Assembly: GCA_902463875.1 (NCBI GenBank)
Contig: CABQHR010000123.1
Location: forward strand, 1 to 5,485
Reading direction: 5' to 3'
DNA: 5,485 nucleotides
Source: an uncultured Collinsella sp.
Lineage (GTDB): Bacteria > Actinomycetota > Coriobacteriia > Coriobacteriales > Coriobacteriaceae
Below the pieces are notes generated by a model, which was not told the DNA's origin, made no database searches, and saw only the letters and a list, made by a program, of their open reading frames with translations. A program made the position numbers and the translations under genes. Numbering within the stretch: position 1 is the first letter of the stretch; each line of letters starts with the position of its first letter. Positions 5,224 through 5,485 of the stretch are shown in pieces.

Positions 5224-5263
5224 CAGCTAAACGAACAACCTATAAGGTTTGTGGGTTTAGCTG
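5224..5263 (+). repeat. Large hairpin at the start of the cysK leader
   Basis: CAGCTAAAC (5224-5232) pairs perfectly with GTTTAGCTG (5255-5263). Past a small internal loop, ACAACC (5235-5240) pairs with GGT-TTGT (5246-5252) around a bulged U and a TATAA loop. It would form almost at the 5' end of the cysK mRNA. It has no U-tract after it, so it is not a terminator, and it resembles no riboswitch I can name (the T-box and SAM core sequences are absent). It could stabilise the mRNA, bind a regulator as DNA, or be part of an uncharacterised leader. Confidence 0.6.
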
Positions 5264-5271
5264 CTAGACAC

Positions 5272-5289
5272 ACCGTAAAACCACACGGT
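5272..5289 (+). repeat. Second small hairpin in the cysK leader
   Basis: ACCGT (5272-5276) and ACGGT (5285-5289) form a 5-bp stem with an 8-base loop, 8 bases after the larger leader hairpin and 21 bases before the Shine-Dalgarno. It does not overlap the ribosome binding site. Confidence 0.4.
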
Positions 5290-5321
5290 ATCCAGTCATT
5301 TGAACACTTTGGAGGTTCATC

Positions 5322-5485
5322 ATGAGCAAGGTTTACACGTCCATCGATCAGCTTATCGGCCACACCCCGCTCCTGGAGCTCACCCACTTTGAGGCCGATG
5401 AGGACCTCAAGGCCCGCGTGCTCGTCAAGTTGGAATACTTCAACCCCGCCGGGTCCGTTAAAGACCGCGTCGCCAAGAACATGAT
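5322..5485 (+). CDS. cysK: Cysteine synthase (O-acetylserine sulfhydrylase), N-terminal 54 residues (runs off right edge)
   Basis: The start of a fold-type II PLP enzyme that makes L-cysteine from O-acetylserine and sulfide in the cytoplasm. [16 protein letters not shown] (8-23) is the family's opening motif. [18 protein letters not shown] (34-51) contains the PLP-binding lysine K47 in the N-P-x-G-S-x-K-D-R signature shared by CysK, CysM and cystathionine beta-synthase. The ATG at 5322 follows a strong Shine-Dalgarno (GGAGG, 5311-5315) with a 6-base spacer. Divergence from an Rrf2/IscR-like regulator supports CysK over serine/threonine dehydratase relatives and suggests control by cysteine or Fe-S demand. 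The rest of the enzyme, including the substrate loop and C-terminal domain, lies beyond the window, so CysK and CysM cannot be fully separated. Confidence 0.93.
   Translation, partial: MSKVYTSIDQLIGHTPLLELTHFEADEDLKARVLVKLEYFNPAGSVKDRVAKNM

Noticed and set aside
5221..5321. T-box or SAM riboswitch controlling cysK
   Set aside because: The conserved T-box antiterminator sequence (AGGGUGGnACCGCG-like) and SAM-I core are absent, and there is no terminator hairpin with a U-run before the start codon.
1..5485. CRISPR array, tRNA, rRNA, insertion sequence or attachment site
   Set aside because: No regularly spaced direct repeats, cloverleaf with CCA-type ends, rRNA-like sequence, transposase or terminal-repeat pair with target duplication was seen on either strand.

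Overview
The window is GC-rich (gene bodies about 60-65% GC, intergenic regions more AT-rich). Its gene content and codon choice look like a high-GC, Gram-positive gut actinobacterium of the Coriobacteriia, with Collinsella the closest fit by overall feel. That placement is inference; there is no 16S or marker gene here. It reads as ordinary chromosome: no transposase, phage structural gene, tRNA or CRISPR array is visible.

Layout. Positions 1-3314 (minus strand) hold a DNA-repair helicase/nuclease pair: an AddB-like PD-(D/E)XK nuclease subunit (216-3314), followed three bases later by the start of the AddA-like UvrD-family helicase (212 to beyond the left edge). Upstream on the same strand is a small TrpR-like regulator of the YerC/YecD family (3513-3812). 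It is separated from addB by a UUCG-loop intrinsic terminator and a 67-bp palindromic element. Positions 3813-4137 are a divergent intergenic region with a probable yerC promoter. A four-helix membrane protein of the PF04020 (YvlD, 'phage holin family') type lies on the plus strand (4138-4503). It converges on an Rrf2/IscR-type regulator on the minus strand (4640-5068), with a strong bidirectional hairpin terminator between them. The regulator is divergent from cysK (5322 to beyond the right edge), and their 253-bp shared region carries promoters for both genes, two dyads and two leader hairpins.

How the parts work together. AddB and AddA would form the helicase-nuclease that resects double-strand breaks for RecA loading. 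Their near-overlap suggests translational coupling. The Rrf2 protein, with four clustered cysteines, is well placed to sense Fe-S or cysteine status and to control cysK and itself. A 7-bp inverted repeat overlaps the cysK -35 box, and a second dyad sits between the -35 and -10 boxes of the regulator's own promoter. YerC and the membrane protein have no obvious link to either neighbour.

Most unusual points: a 27-bp stem after the yerC terminator that is nearly fully paired only in minus-strand RNA (G-U pairs replace the mismatches); an AddB-like protein that has lost two of the three C-terminal Fe-S cysteines and the N-terminal Walker A motif; a four-Cys Rrf2 protein lacking the IscR histidine ligand; and a structured cysK leader.
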